The notes under the pieces were generated by a model, which saw only the letters and a list, made by a program, of their open reading frames with translations, was not told the origin of the DNA and made no database searches. Position numbers and translations under genes: made by a program. Below, piece after piece: positions 52,088-61,903 of a DNA stretch of 64,000 nucleotides. Origin of the DNA: Duganella radicis (lineage in GTDB: Bacteria; Pseudomonadota; Gammaproteobacteria; Burkholderiales; Burkholderiaceae_D); the NCBI RefSeq assembly GCF_009720825.1, contig NZ_WNKY01000011.1, positions 1-64,000 on the forward strand, in the 5' to 3' direction. Positions within the stretch are counted from its first letter, which is position 1, and every line of letters begins with the position of its first letter.

Positions 52088-53671
52088 CTAATGTTTTCTT
52101 GCCTCGACCTGGAGGTCTGCCCGTCCAAACGCGTCTGCAGGGGACTCGCCTGCCAATATACTACTAACCCCAAACACGATACCAGTGCCTCGTTTGCTCA
52201 AATTGTCCTTGTGTTTCGGGTGTTCAATTTCATGCAATTTCTCACCTACAATATATTCAGAAACTTTGTCTTGGGCGAGTTGCATATGCATTTCAACCAT
52301 ATTTCTCGTTGCAAAACGACCGACAACGACAAAACTGAACTCATCGCCACCATGGCGAAAGCGGCCAACTTTGATGCCCATCGATTCCATCATCATCATT
52401 GTTTGTTCTGCAATCCTTGCCATTCCGCCAAAAACTGCATCGGCGCCGCTATGACCTTTTACTGCGTTTAAGCCTCCCAGGTTTTTAATGTCAACTTCAA
52501 CATAAAAGGCACGGTCGAGTTTATTCTCGGTGACATGTCTTATGGCGTTTTGCACCGTCGGAGTGCGATCTCCTGCAAGGTCGAACCCCGTTACAGTGTC
52601 TGCCGTGACATCGCTTCTTGCTTTCTTGAATAATTGCATTGCAAGCTCGTCGGGAATGCTATTTTGACGCGCAAACCCTTTGAATTCGTTCAAGCGCATT
52701 TCTGCCGCCGTTTCGAATTCTTTTGGTTTTCCCAACTTCATCGAAAGGTTATTTAGAGAATGCTCAAAAACCTCACCGAACAAGTCAATTTTTGCCTCAA
52801 GTACTGAATTGCATTTATTAATCGTATAGGCAAAGAAGGCGTTCAGGTAAGCGCTTGCTTCAACCTTAAACTTACTCAACATCTCCTGGAAGTATTCACT
52901 GACCTGGTGAATATCGTCTTCCTTGGAGAGTTTTTTTTGAGTAACGCCAATGCCGGAAGCGTTCGACGTCGTATGGTTAGCCACGCCCGTCATTGGTGCT
53001 TGATCGCCATGTAACTGCAAAGCCTTGCTGCCCATGACGTCGGCCTCATGTTCGAGTCCGGCATCATCATTTACCGGCACCCCATTTTTCATTTGCACGG
53101 TCGGCTTCACGATGCCCCGCGCCTGCTGCACCACGTGCCAGGCTTCGTGAGGCAGATGCTGCTCCTGTCCGGGCGCCATGTGGATGTCGCGGCCCTGAGC
53201 GTAAGCGTGCGCGTTCAGCTGGGCTGGTTTGTCCGAGTTGTAGTGGACACGGACGTGATCCATGCTCATGCCCGACAGCGATTCGATCCCCGACTTCAGC
53301 TGATTGGGCAAGCCGGTCTGGTTTTGCTGTGCTTGGAAAGGCGCGCCGGCTTGCTGCTTCTGGAAGACGTCGAACTTTCCCTGCAGAAGTTCCTCATCGG
53401 GCACGCGTTGCGCGGGCACGAACTTCCCTTGCAACATGTCCTCGTCCATGACCCGCTGCGCTGGCGCTGCCTCGCCCTGGGCGGCAATCATGTCGGTGCG
53501 GGCTTTTAGCTGGGCGGCCTGGCTGGAATTGTTGGCCATCGATTGAAGGCGCCGCTGCGCGATCGACGAGGCGCGCACGTCATCAATGACAGCAGGCGCG
53601 TGCCCTGATTGCGCATTTTCCTGGCCGGTCGCGTTTTTTTGGTCTCGCTGGCCGGTCAAACGTGTCTTCAT
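52088..53671 (-). CDS. eCIS-core (DUF4157) metallopeptidase-like domain fused to a GGDEF domain
   Basis: A 527-residue protein without a signal peptide. Residues ~70-100 contain a duplicated short motif (PAQRVMDEDMLQGKF, PAQRVPDEELLQGKF). Residues ~125-225 form the DUF4157/eCIS-core domain with the zinc site HEAWH (175-179) and the downstream LEHEAD (206-211). After a helical linker (~250-385), residues ~388-525 form a GGDEF domain: Asp394 (VDIKNLGGLN), GHSGADAV and an intact GGDEF at 441-445. The second Asp of the usual DxD(x)FK motif is Lys and no RxxD inhibitory site is seen, so catalysis is uncertain. DUF4157 proteins are typical cargo or effectors of extracellular contractile injection systems; no such system is in this window. 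Confidence 0.85.
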   Translation of the reverse strand: MKTRLTGQRDQKNATGQENAQSGHAPAVIDDVRASSIAQRRLQSMANNSSQAAQLKARTDMIAAQGEAAPAQRVMDEDMLQGKFVPAQRVPDEELLQGKFDVFQKQQAGAPFQAQQNQTGLPNQLKSGIESLSGMSMDHVRVHYNSDKPAQLNAHAYAQGRDIHMAPGQEQHLPHEAWHVVQQARGIVKPTVQMKNGVPVNDDAGLEHEADVMGSKALQLHGDQAPMTGVANHTTSNASGIGVTQKKLSKEDDIHQVSEYFQEMLSKFKVEASAYLNAFFAYTINKCNSVLEAKIDLFGEVFEHSLNNLSMKLGKPKEFETAAEMRLNEFKGFARQNSIPDELAMQLFKKARSDVTADTVTGFDLAGDRTPTVQNAIRHVTENKLDRAFYVEVDIKNLGGLNAVKGHSGADAVFGGMARIAEQTMMMMESMGIKVGRFRHGGDEFSFVVVGRFATRNMVEMHMQLAQDKVSEYIVGEKLHEIEHPKHKDNLSKRGTGIVFGVSSILAGESPADAFGRADLQVEARKH

Positions 53672-54025
53672 GGTGAACTCGCTTTCTCGAAATGCAAGGA
53701 ACGCACAGACTTCATGGGTCGTAGACTAGCGTGCTCGTCCCCCATTCGGAAGTAACAGCCGGGTAACGCCAGCTGCGTTACGTCGCCTCATCAGCCTGTG
53801 GTAACCGTTCACGCGGCGGCGTACGTGGTTCGCACAGCCGCGTCATCCAGGTCCCTGAGGGGGCAGTGCGAAAAGCCTGCATGAACGGAAATAGATGCGT
53901 TTCGGTCGAAATCGTCGATCCCGAGGCTGCGCTAAATTGGCATTAATAATGCCATCAAATAGCAAAAGACATGCTATTGTTGAGTCGTTCAATTGCTTCA
54001 ATGTAGATACTACTGGTTCCGAAAA
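53672..54025. other. Gap with a possible IS66-type end
   Basis: No gene is seen. GTAACCGTTCACGCGGCGGC starting at 53801 begins with GTAA like IS66-family terminal repeats and faces the transposase remnant. Between about 53870 and 54025 the sequence is unrelated to IS66 and includes the palindrome GGCATTAATAATGCC (53939-53953). Confidence 0.35.
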
Positions 54026-54816
54026 CCAGGCTTCGGGATCGACACCGTTCAGCTTGGCCGTGCCGATCAACGAGCAGACCGCAGCGGCCCGTTCGCCGCC
54101 GCTGTCGGCGCCGGCGAACAGATAGTTGCGCCGACCAATGGCGACACCACGCAGGGCGCGTTCGGCCGCCGAGTTGTCAATCTCGATGGCGCCGTCGTCG
54201 CAGTAGCGCAGCAGCGCCGGCCAGAGCTTGAGCGCGTACAGGATCGCCGCCGCTGTGTCGGACTTGCGCGATAACGTTTCGAGTGTGGTGCGCAGCCAGC
54301 GTTCCAGGTCGTCGAGCAGCGGGCGCGAGCAGGCTTGCCGAACTTGCCTTCGCTCGTCGGGCGGCTTGCCCCGCATCTCGGCCTCGATCACATAGAGCTC
54401 GGCGATCTGGCGCAGCGCTTCGGTGGTCAACGGCGTGGTTCGCGCCGCGTGCAGATCATGGAATTTGCGCCGGGCGTGCGCCCAGCAGGCGGCTTCACGG
54501 ATCGTACCACTCTCGAACAAGGCGTTGAAGCCGGCGTACGCGTCCGCTTGCAGCACGCCAGCAGCGCGCGATCGAGGTCGACGCCTTCGCGGGGGTAGAT
54601 AACGGACTGCCGGTACAGCGGCAGATGGTCGGCGAACTTCGCCACCAGCACATGCGCCAGCAAGCCGGGGCCGGCAATGCCGCGCTCAATCGGACGGCTC
54701 GGCGCCGGCGCCTGGACGATGGCGTCGCAGCAGGCGCACGCCAGTTTCGGGCGCACATGGCGGATCACGCGGAAGCTGGCCGGCACGAACTCCAGTTGCT
54801 CGGCCACTATCATCAA
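54026..54816 (-). mobile_element. IS66-family transposase remnant (TnpC) with internal deletion
   Basis: The 5' part encodes the zinc-finger region (RPKLACACCDAIVQAPAPSR, ADHLPLYRQSVIYPREGVDL). At about 54557 it joins out of frame to the C-terminal half (VLQADAYAGF, EIDNSAAERALRGVAIGRRN, YLFAGADSGGERAAA, NGVDPEAW). About 90 residues that normally lie between, including the first catalytic Asp, are missing. Both ends are also cut: homology stops at 54816 and at 54026. The element cannot be active. It shows that this region has been rearranged. Confidence 0.85.
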
Positions 54817-55319
54817 TTATCGCCAGCGGAGTTCATCCCGAGGCATATGGGCGGGCAAATGATGTTTCTTGCAACCGTGCAGATAACATGATCACAAACG
54901 CTGCCGCTGAACTCATCAGCTTGCGATTCGCCACCATCCGATTCGCTAGGCCGGCCGGTAGAGTGAACAACTTGTGCAAGCACACCCTCTTTATTCAGTC
55001 CTCACCAGCAAGAACACCGCAGCATTGCCGAAATACCGGTAGCCGAAATCTCGCCATACTTAGACGGCGACCAACATGACGCCATTGATCCGTAGCAGCG
55101 ATGCTCAACTCTTGCTGAACTTTTGGTTCTGCTGCAGTGGTTCTTTGTCAGGAGCTTGCGCGGGCACCGCCAATTGTTAAATTTTGCCGCGCGGAATTGG
55201 TGTTGTTTTAACGCCAATCTAAGAAAAACGCTATCTTGGCTGGCCACCTGACAAGTGGCAAAAACAGCCCGGCAGCTGCATCTGCCGGTCACTATAACGT
55301 TATGTTTAGGGGTTCTACG
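54817..55319. other. Gene-free interval before the PEP-CTERM gene
   Basis: About 500 bp with stops in all frames apart from short pieces. A minus-strand fragment near 55000-55070 (FGYRYFGNAAVFLLVRTE) looks protein-like but has no start. The last 80 bp probably hold the promoter of the PEP-CTERM gene. Nothing else was recognised. Confidence 0.35.
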
Positions 55320-55793
55320 ATGAAACTGAAGCTACTCGCTGCTGCATTACTCGCTGGCGCCGCATTCTCCGCCAGCGCCGCCGACCAGATCGTCAACATC
55401 GGTCTCGGCACCACGGAGTTCTCGGGTATTCCAACGCTGCTGGAAGGCGGCTCGGATACCATCACCTTCGACGGTCTGGCAACCGGCCTGTACAACGTAA
55501 CCGTTTCGTATCAGGGCAACTTCCTGAATATCGCCTCGGTCGCCTTGAACAACAACCTGGGCACCTCGCTGGTGCTGGGCGGCCCAACCGGCTATTTCAG
55601 CGTTGGCGGCCTGACCATCGGCGCCAATTCGCCATTCACGCTGGTGCTGACCGGCGACGAGTCGACCTCCGCGTTCGCGCAATACCAGGGCGCCATCACG
55701 GTCACCGCCGTACCTGAGCCTGCCACCTACGGCATGCTGCTGGGCGGCCTGGGCCTGCTGGGCATGGCGGCGCGCCGCAAGAAGCAGTCGTAA
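55320..55793 (+). CDS. PEP-CTERM exported protein (FxDxA-like)
   Basis: A 157-residue protein with a signal peptide (LLAAALLAGAAFSASAA) and C-terminal sorting signal VPEPATYGMLLGGLGLLGMA followed by ARRKK. The ATG at 55320 has AGGGG upstream. The beta-rich middle (ITFDGLATGLYNVTVSYQGN) resembles small FxDxA-PEP-CTERM proteins. It is expected to be sorted by an exosortase and linked to the cell surface or extracellular matrix. There is no operon partner. Confidence 0.88.
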   Translation: MKLKLLAAALLAGAAFSASAADQIVNIGLGTTEFSGIPTLLEGGSDTITFDGLATGLYNVTVSYQGNFLNIASVALNNNLGTSLVLGGPTGYFSVGGLTIGANSPFTLVLTGDESTSAFAQYQGAITVTAVPEPATYGMLLGGLGLLGMAARRKKQS

Positions 55794-55867
55794 AGCAGCA
55801 GTGGCGCTCCGGTTGACAGTTGCCATGAATCATGGCGAAATCGTTGTATGTCATCTGGAGCGCTTTT

Positions 55868-56359
55868 ATGAATCCCCGCAACACCCTGCTAGCCGTCCTG
55901 CTGCTCGTCACCACACCACTGGCGCTGGCCCAATACATGTGGATCGATGAAAAAGGCGTCAAACAGCTGTCCGACCGCCCGCCGCCACCCAATGTGCCGG
56001 AAAAACGCATCCTGAAGGCGCCCGGCAAGCCGCTGTTCAATCCCAACGCCACCGAGCCCGAGTCTGCCGCCGCCGACACCCCGGCCGCCAAGCCGGCGCC
56101 CACCCTGGCCGAGCGCAACGCCGACTTCAACAAGCGCAAGGCCGAAGCCGCCGAGACGGCGAAACAGGCCGCCGCCACTGCCCAGCGCAAGGCCGACGAG
56201 GCCGCCAATTGCAACGCCGCCCGCCAGAACCAGCAAGCGCTCGACCAGGGCCTGCGCCTCAGCACCTACGATAAAAACGGCGAACGCGGCTATATGAACG
56301 ACGAACAACGCGAAGAATTGCGCAAAAACACGCAAAAAGTGTTGGCCGAATGCAAATAG
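55868..56359 (+). CDS. DUF4124-containing exported protein
   Basis: A 163-residue exported protein. The ATG at 55868 has GGAG 7 nt upstream; the longer reading from 55832 has none. A signal peptide (LLAVLLLVTTPLALA) is followed by the DUF4124 motif QYMWIDEKGVKQLSDRPPP, a Pro-rich linker and a long Ala/Lys-rich helix (AERNADFNKRKAEAAETAKQ). Proteins of this kind are common in Burkholderiales and of unknown function, probably periplasmic. Confidence 0.85.
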   Translation: MNPRNTLLAVLLLVTTPLALAQYMWIDEKGVKQLSDRPPPPNVPEKRILKAPGKPLFNPNATEPESAAADTPAAKPAPTLAERNADFNKRKAEAAETAKQAAATAQRKADEAANCNAARQNQQALDQGLRLSTYDKNGERGYMNDEQREELRKNTQKVLAECK

Positions 56360-56388
56360 AGGCTCTTACTTTCGGCGTAGCTGCCGTA

Positions 56389-56402
56389 TGATATCGCTAT
56401 CA
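56389..56402. promoter_or_regulatory. GntR-type box before the regulator gene
   Basis: TGATATCGCTATCA matches the gluconokinase-upstream box TGTTAGCGCTATCA at 12 of 14 positions and lies 20 bp before the regulator's start codon, which suggests autoregulation. Confidence 0.6.
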
Positions 56403-56422
56403 CCATCATACACAGCGCAGCA

Positions 56423-57451
56423 ATGACCAAGACTCAAGCGGGCAAGAGCCGCGCCAGCGGACGCATCACCCTCGCCATGGTGGCGGAAAAGGCCGGCGTG
56501 GCCACCATGACCGCCTCGCGCGCCATCACCCAGCCGGAGATGGTGTCACAGGCCTTGCGCGACCGCGTCGATGCGGCCGTGGCCGAGCTCGGCTATGTGC
56601 CGAACCGCGCCGCCCGCGCCCTCGCCTCCTCGCAGTCCAAGGTGATCGCGGTGCTGGTGCCGTCGCTGTCGAACGCCGTGTTCACCGAGGTGCTGGCCGG
56701 CATCCAGGACGCGCTGGACGCCGACGATTACCAGATCTTGATCGGCAACACCCGCTATTCCGACAAGGAAGAGGAAAAGCTGATCAACACCTATCTGCAA
56801 TCGAATCCGGACGGCATGCTGCTGTCCGGCCTGACCCACAGCCCGCGCGTGCAGCAAATCCTGTCGACCCTGCGCATGCCTGTGGTGTCGATGATGGACA
56901 TGTCCACCGACCCCGAGCAGTACACCGTGGGCTTCTCGCAATTCCAGGCCGGCCACGCCATGACCCGCTACCTGCTGGACAAGGGCCACAAGCGCATCGG
57001 CTTCATCGGCGCCCAGCTGGACGAGCGTACCCTGCGCCGCGCCGAAGGCTACCGCAAGGCCATGCAGGAAGCCGGCCGCGCCGACGCCAAGCTGGAGGTG
57101 ATGGTCGGCGAGCCGTCCACCATCGCGCTGGGCGCCGAGCTGCTGGGCCGGATGCTGGCGCAGGCGCCCGATTGCGACGCCATCTTCTGCTGCAACGACG
57201 ACCTCGCCCACGGCGCCATCTACCAGTGCCAGCGGCGCGGCATCGCCGTGCCGTCGCAACTGGCCATCTGCGGCTTCAACGACCTGCCGGCCTCGGCCTG
57301 GATGAATCCGTCCCTGACCACCATCGGCACGCCGCGCTACCGCATCGGTTTCGAGGCGGCCACCCTGCTGCGCTCGGTCATTAAGGGCGAGCAGCCGGCC
57401 ACGCGCCAGATCGACCTTGGCTTCACGCTGATGGCGCGCGAAAGCGCATAA
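56423..57451 (+). CDS. gntR: LacI-family regulator of gluconate/cellobionate use (GntR-like)
   Basis: A 342-residue LacI-type repressor with helix-turn-helix ITLAMVAEKAGVATMTASRA, the hinge YVPNRAARALASSQS and a sugar-binding domain (IAVLVPSLSNAVFTEVLAGI, GFNDLPASAWMNP, LTTIGTPRY). The pattern VATMTASRAITQPEMVS is close to Escherichia coli GntR, the gluconate repressor. It precedes gluconokinase by about 90 bp, and related operator boxes stand before its own gene, gntK and the GPH transporter gene. Gluconate or a phosphorylated derivative is the likely inducer. Confidence 0.85.
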   Translation: MTKTQAGKSRASGRITLAMVAEKAGVATMTASRAITQPEMVSQALRDRVDAAVAELGYVPNRAARALASSQSKVIAVLVPSLSNAVFTEVLAGIQDALDADDYQILIGNTRYSDKEEEKLINTYLQSNPDGMLLSGLTHSPRVQQILSTLRMPVVSMMDMSTDPEQYTVGFSQFQAGHAMTRYLLDKGHKRIGFIGAQLDERTLRRAEGYRKAMQEAGRADAKLEVMVGEPSTIALGAELLGRMLAQAPDCDAIFCCNDDLAHGAIYQCQRRGIAVPSQLAICGFNDLPASAWMNPSLTTIGTPRYRIGFEAATLLRSVIKGEQPATRQIDLGFTLMARESA

Positions 57452-57522
57452 AACCCCGTCTGCTGCGCCGCACCATCGATAGTGCTTTACAAATTTCGCA
57501 ATCCGTCTAAACTCGCAGCACC

Positions 57523-57536
57523 TGTTAGCGCTATCA
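57523..57536. promoter_or_regulatory. GntR-type box before gntK
   Basis: TGTTAGCGCTATCA lies 5 bp before the gluconokinase start codon. It is one base from the perfect palindrome found at 15670-15683 and resembles the known E. coli GntR operators. Confidence 0.7.
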
Positions 57537-57541
57537 TTCAT

Positions 57542-58054
57542 ATGCTCAAAAGTGTCAACCTCAAACCCGCACGCTGGGTCGTCATGGGCGTCAGCGGCTG
57601 CGGCAAAAGTTCGGTGGGATTGCAACTGGCCGGGGCGCTGGACGTGCCCTTCCTCGAAGGCGACACCTATCACTCCTTCGAGAACGTGGCCAAGATGACG
57701 GCCGGCGTGCCGCTCACCGATGCCGACCGCGCCGACTGGCTGTGGGCCCTGCACCGCGAGATCCGCGAAGCCCGCCTCAGGCACAGCGGCCTGGTGCTGT
57801 CCTGCTCGTCGTTGAAGCGGCGCTACCGCGATCTGCTGCGCAGCGCCGATCCCGAGTTGCGCTTCGCCCACCTGGCCGGCCCGCGCGAGCTGATCGCCGA
57901 GCGCATGGCGGCGCGCAAGGACCATTACATGCCCACCACCCTGCTGGACAGCCAACTGGCCACGCTGGAGCCGCTGGAGGACGACGAGGCCGGCATCGTG
58001 CTGGACATCGCCCGCCAGCCGGTGGACTTGGTGCGGCAGATTTTAAGAACATAG
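57542..58054 (+). CDS. gntK: Gluconokinase
   Basis: A 170-residue cytoplasmic kinase that converts gluconate to 6-phosphogluconate. The Walker A motif GVSGCGKSS lies at residues 16-24, followed by FLEGDTYHS and MTAGVPLTDADRADWL, signature segments of the GntK/IdnK family, and SCSSLKRRYRDLLR. The ATG at 57542 is used; there is no strong ribosome site. It feeds gluconate, including that freed by the GH94 phosphorylase downstream, into the Entner-Doudoroff or pentose-phosphate pathway. Confidence 0.95.
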   Translation: MLKSVNLKPARWVVMGVSGCGKSSVGLQLAGALDVPFLEGDTYHSFENVAKMTAGVPLTDADRADWLWALHREIREARLRHSGLVLSCSSLKRRYRDLLRSADPELRFAHLAGPRELIAERMAARKDHYMPTTLLDSQLATLEPLEDDEAGIVLDIARQPVDLVRQILRT

Positions 58055-58066
58055 TTACCGCTATCA
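58053..58066. promoter_or_regulatory. GntR-type box before the GPH transporter
   Basis: AGTTACCGCTATCA overlaps the last bases of gntK and matches TGTTAGCGCTATCA at 12 of 14 positions. It suggests a separate regulated promoter for the transporter-phosphorylase-glucosidase genes. Confidence 0.6.
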
Positions 58067-58100
58067 AAGAGCTCTCCCCGGAACTGTAGCAAGTTCCGTT

Positions 58101-58126
58101 CAGGCAGTGTTACGCTGCCTGCTTTT
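58101..58126 (+). terminator. Weak intrinsic terminator or leader hairpin
   Basis: CAGGCAG and CTGCCTG form a 7-bp stem (58101-58107 / 58115-58121) followed by CTTTT. It lies between gntK and the transporter gene and may trim gntK mRNA or act in the downstream leader. Confidence 0.5.
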
Positions 58127-58134
58127 ACAAGCGT

Positions 58135-59484
58135 TTGAAGACCACCGTGAACAAACAACTGACCTGGCGCGAAAAAATCAGCTACGGCGTGGCCGACATG
58201 GGTTTCAATTTTTACTGGACCAACGTCGCCACCTTCCTGCTGATTTACTACACCGACACCTTCGGCATCTCAGCCGCGGCGGCCGCCTCCATGATGTTCA
58301 CGATCAAGCTCATCAACGCATTCACCGACCCCATGATCGGCGCGGCGGCCGACCGCACCAGCACCCGCTGGGGCAAGTTCCGGCCTTACCTGATCTGGGT
58401 GCCGCTGCCGCTGGCCTGCGCCGCCTTCCTCACCTACACCACGCCCGACCTGTCGGAGGACGGCAAGATTATCTGGGCCTACGGCACCTACCTGGCGATG
58501 ATGGTGTGCTACACCTGCATCAACATTCCGTACAACGCGCTGTCCGGCGTGCTGTCGGCCGATGCGCAGGAGCGCTCCACCGTCAACGGCCTGCGCTTCA
58601 TCTTCGCCTTTGCCGGCGGCACGCTGGTGACGGCGGCCACGCCGTGGCTGGTGCGTCATCTGGGCGGCGGCAACGACAAGCTGGGCTGGCAGCTGACCAT
58701 GTTGGCGTGGAGCGCGTTTGCCTCGGTGCTGTTCGTGCTCACCTTCCTCAACACGCGCGAACGGATCGCGCCGCCGGCCGAGCAAAAGACCAACGTCTGG
58801 CAAGACCTGCGTGACCTGTCGCAGAACCGCCCGTGGGTGGCGCTGTTCTTCCTGGCGCTGATCATCATGATCACCATCACGCTGCGCACCAGCAGCGCGG
58901 CCTACTACTTCAAGTACGTGGTGGAGCGGCCGGATTTGATGGCGGGCTTCGTGCCGGCCTACATGATGGCGGCCGCCGCCGGCGCCTCGCTGACGCCGCT
59001 GATGACGCGCTTCGTCGACAAGAAAAAGCTGATGATGGTCCTGATGACCATCACCGCCCTGCTCTCCTCGGCCTTCTTCTTCGTGCCGAAGGACCAGGTG
59101 TGGCTGATGTTCGCGCTGCAAATCGGCATGGGGCTGGCGCTGGGGCCGAAGTCGCCGCTGGCCTTCTCCATGTACGCCGACACCGCCGACTACAACGAAT
59201 GGCGCACCGGCCGCCGCGCCACCGCCATGACCTTCGCCGCCGCCACCTTCTCGCAGAAGCTGGGCACCGCCGTCGCGGTGGCGGTGATCGGCGCCATCTT
59301 CACCCAGCTGGGCTACGTGGCCAACGCCGCCCAGAGCGCCGTGTCGCAGGCCGGCATCGTGTGGCTGATGTCCTTCATTCCGGCCGCCTTCGCGCTGCTG
59401 GCGGTGGCGGTCATGTTCTTCTACAACCTCGATAATCAAAAACTGCTCCAGATCCAGCACGATCTCGAAGCGCGCAAATCCTGA
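58135..59484 (+). CDS. GPH-family (MelB-like) glycoside:cation symporter
   Basis: A 449-residue, twelve-helix importer of the glycoside-pentoside-hexuronide family. Family landmarks are [20 protein letters not shown], the cation/sugar-site sequence [15 protein letters not shown] and [11 protein letters not shown]. It imports a disaccharide or disaccharide acid with Na+ or H+. The start is uncertain: TTG 58135 or GTG 58147. It lies directly upstream of the GH94 phosphorylase gene (13-nt gap), which makes cellobionate or cellobiose its likely substrate. Confidence 0.9.
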   Translation: MKTTVNKQLTWREKISYGVADMGFNFYWTNVATFLLIYYTDTFGISAAAAASMMFTIKLINAFTDPMIGAAADRTSTRWGKFRPYLIWVPLPLACAAFLTYTTPDLSEDGKIIWAYGTYLAMMVCYTCINIPYNALSGVLSADAQERSTVNGLRFIFAFAGGTLVTAATPWLVRHLGGGNDKLGWQLTMLAWSAFASVLFVLTFLNTRERIAPPAEQKTNVWQDLRDLSQNRPWVALFFLALIIMITITLRTSSAAYYFKYVVERPDLMAGFVPAYMMAAAAGASLTPLMTRFVDKKKLMMVLMTITALLSSAFFFVPKDQVWLMFALQIGMGLALGPKSPLAFSMYADTADYNEWRTGRRATAMTFAAATFSQKLGTAVAVAVIGAIFTQLGYVANAAQSAVSQAGIVWLMSFIPAAFALLAVAVMFFYNLDNQKLLQIQHDLEARKS

Positions 59485-59497
59485 CGGAGAGATGTCT

Positions 59498-61867
59498 ATG
59501 TTACGCCCCACCCACAACGGCGACCGCTATGAACTGACCAGCCCCACGGCCATGCCGCAGGCAGCCGGTTTCCTGTGGAATCAGAAGATGATGATACAGA
59601 TCACCTGCCGCGGCTACGCCACCGCCCAGTTCATGCAGCCGGAACCGGCCAAGTATGCGCACGCGCCGAATCTGGAGGCCAAGACCTTCATGCAGCCGGA
59701 GCAAAACTACTACGCGCACCACCCGGGCCGCTTCTTCTACATCAAGGACGAAGAGACGGGCGAGCTGTTCTCGGCGCCGTACGAGCCGGTGCGCACCAAG
59801 GTCGACCGCTTCAATTTCTCGGTCGGCAAAAGCAATCTGGCGTGGACCGTCGAGCATCTGGGCGTGCGCGTCGAACTGACCCTCAGCCTGCCGGTGGCGG
59901 ACGTGGTGGAACTGTGGTCGCTGCGCGTGACGAACATCTCGGGCCGCGTCCGCAAGCTCAGCGTCTACCCCTACTTCCCGATCGGCTACATGTCGTGGAT
60001 GAACCAGTCCGGCGAATACCGCGCGGATCTGGGCGGCGTGGTGGCCAGCAGCGTCACGCCGTACCAGAAGGTGGCCGACTACTTCAAGCAGAAGGACTTC
60101 AAGGACAAGACCTACTTCCTGTGCGAGCAGGCGCCGGACGCGTGGGAAGTGCGCCAGTCCGCCTTCGAAGGCGAAGGCACGCTAAACCGCCCGGCCGCCA
60201 TCGAGGCCGAACAGCTGGGCGGCAGCGACGCCCGCTACGAAACGCCGACCGCCGCCGTGCAGTACCGCCTGTCGCTGGCCGATGGCGAGGCGCGCGACTA
60301 CCGCTTCCTGTTCGGCCCGGCGTTTGACGACGCCGAGATCAAGGCCGTGCGCGCCAGGTACCTGAGCGCCGAGGCCTTCGCCGCCACGCAAAAACAATAC
60401 GCGGCCTACATCGCCGGCGGCCAGGGCTGCCTGCGCATCGAAACGCCGGACGCCGATCTCGACAACTTCGTCAACCACTGGCTGCCGCGCCAGGTGTTCT
60501 ATCACGGCGACGTCAACCGCCTGAGCACCGATCCGCAAACCCGCAACTACCTGCAGGACAACATGGGCATGAGCTTCATCAAGCCCAGCGTGATGCGCAA
60601 GGCCTTCCTGCACGCGCTGTCGCAGCAGGAGGCCAGCGGCGCCATGCCGGACGGGATTCTGGTGGCCGAAGGCGCCGAGCTCAAATACATCAACCAGGTG
60701 CCGCACACCGACCACTGCGTGTGGCTGCCGGTGGCGCTGAAAGTCTACCTCGACGAAACCGGCGACTACGACATCCTCAACGAAGACGTGGTCGGCGTGG
60801 AAAGCGGCGTTGCCCTCACCGTGTCCGAGCGCGTCAGCAGCGCCATGGACTGGCTGTTGCAAGCGCGCGACAAGCGCGGCCTCAGCTACATCGCCCAGGG
60901 CGACTGGTGCGACCCGATGAACATGGTTGGCTACAAAGGCCGCGGCGTGTCCGGCTGGCTGACCGTGGCCACCGCCTACGCCCTCAATCTGTGGGCCGAG
61001 ATTTGCGAAACCACCGGCGCCAGTTCCTCGCTGGCCGAAAGCGCCAAGCACTTCCGCGCCGGCGCGCGCACCGTCAATCGCGCCGCCAACGAACACCTGT
61101 GGGACGGCGACTGGTTCGCGCGCGGCATCACCGATGATGACGTGGTGTTCGGCACCAGCAAGGACAAAGAAGGCCGCATCTGGCTCAATCCGCAAGCGTG
61201 GGCGATTCTCGGCGGCGCGGCCAACCCGGGCCAGCGCGCCGCCATGCTGCAACAGGTCGACCAGCAGTTGGTGACGCCTTACGGCGTGCAGATGTTCGCG
61301 CCGCCATTCAGCGCCATGCGCGACGACGTCGGCCGCGTGACGCAGAAGCATCCGGGCTCGGCCGAGAACGGCGCGGTGTACAACCACGCCGCCGTGTTCT
61401 ACATCTACAGCCTGTACAGCATCGGCGAAAGCGACCGCGCCTACGACCTGCTGCGCCGCATGCTGCCCGGCCCGGGCGAGGCCGATTACCTCCAGCGCGG
61501 CCAGCTGCCGGTGTTCATCCCCAACTACTATCGCGGCGCCTGGCACGAGTACCCGCGCACGGCCGGCCGTTCCAGCCAGCTGTTCAACACCGGCACGGTG
61601 TCCTGGGCTTACCAGTGCTTCATCGAAGGCCTGTGCGGGCTGAAAGGCAATGCCGACGGCCTGGTCATCAAGCCGCAACTGCCGTCGCACTGGGATGGCA
61701 TCAAGGTGGTGCGCCAGTTCCGCCACGCGACTTTCAACGTGTCTATACAACGTGCCGACGTTAAAGAAATTCAGGTCTGGCATGAAGGCAGGTGTTTGAC
61801 TGAAAACGTTTTCACCGGTATCGTTGCGGGCGGAGCTTACGCGCTGGAAGTTTTGATTCCGCGCTGA
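59498..61867 (+). CDS. GH94-family phosphorylase, probably cellobionic acid phosphorylase
   Basis: A cytoplasmic phosphorylase of 789 residues. The ATG at 59498 is preferred (GGAG 8 nt upstream) over the ATG at 59492 (only 2 nt). The N-terminal beta-sandwich (~1-280) is followed by an (alpha/alpha)6 barrel. The -1 subsite motif is YLQDNMG with Asp354, and the catalytic acid lies in GDWCDPMN (Asp472); C-terminal [16 protein letters not shown] and [20 protein letters not shown] fit the phosphate site. The sequence type differs from cellobiose phosphorylase and resembles the group acting on cellobionic acid, giving glucose 1-phosphate and gluconate. The adjacent gluconokinase and GntR regulator support that. 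Substrate is inferred. Confidence 0.8.
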   Translation: MLRPTHNGDRYELTSPTAMPQAAGFLWNQKMMIQITCRGYATAQFMQPEPAKYAHAPNLEAKTFMQPEQNYYAHHPGRFFYIKDEETGELFSAPYEPVRTKVDRFNFSVGKSNLAWTVEHLGVRVELTLSLPVADVVELWSLRVTNISGRVRKLSVYPYFPIGYMSWMNQSGEYRADLGGVVASSVTPYQKVADYFKQKDFKDKTYFLCEQAPDAWEVRQSAFEGEGTLNRPAAIEAEQLGGSDARYETPTAAVQYRLSLADGEARDYRFLFGPAFDDAEIKAVRARYLSAEAFAATQKQYAAYIAGGQGCLRIETPDADLDNFVNHWLPRQVFYHGDVNRLSTDPQTRNYLQDNMGMSFIKPSVMRKAFLHALSQQEASGAMPDGILVAEGAELKYINQVPHTDHCVWLPVALKVYLDETGDYDILNEDVVGVESGVALTVSERVSSAMDWLLQARDKRGLSYIAQGDWCDPMNMVGYKGRGVSGWLTVATAYALNLWAEICETTGASSSLAESAKHFRAGARTVNRAANEHLWDGDWFARGITDDDVVFGTSKDKEGRIWLNPQAWAILGGAANPGQRAAMLQQVDQQLVTPYGVQMFAPPFSAMRDDVGRVTQKHPGSAENGAVYNHAAVFYIYSLYSIGESDRAYDLLRRMLPGPGEADYLQRGQLPVFIPNYYRGAWHEYPRTAGRSSQLFNTGTVSWAYQCFIEGLCGLKGNADGLVIKPQLPSHWDGIKVVRQFRHATFNVSIQRADVKEIQVWHEGRCLTENVFTGIVAGGAYALEVLIPR

Positions 61868-61903
61868 TCAATCAACATAAAACTACAAGGACAACGTAAT
61901 CGT

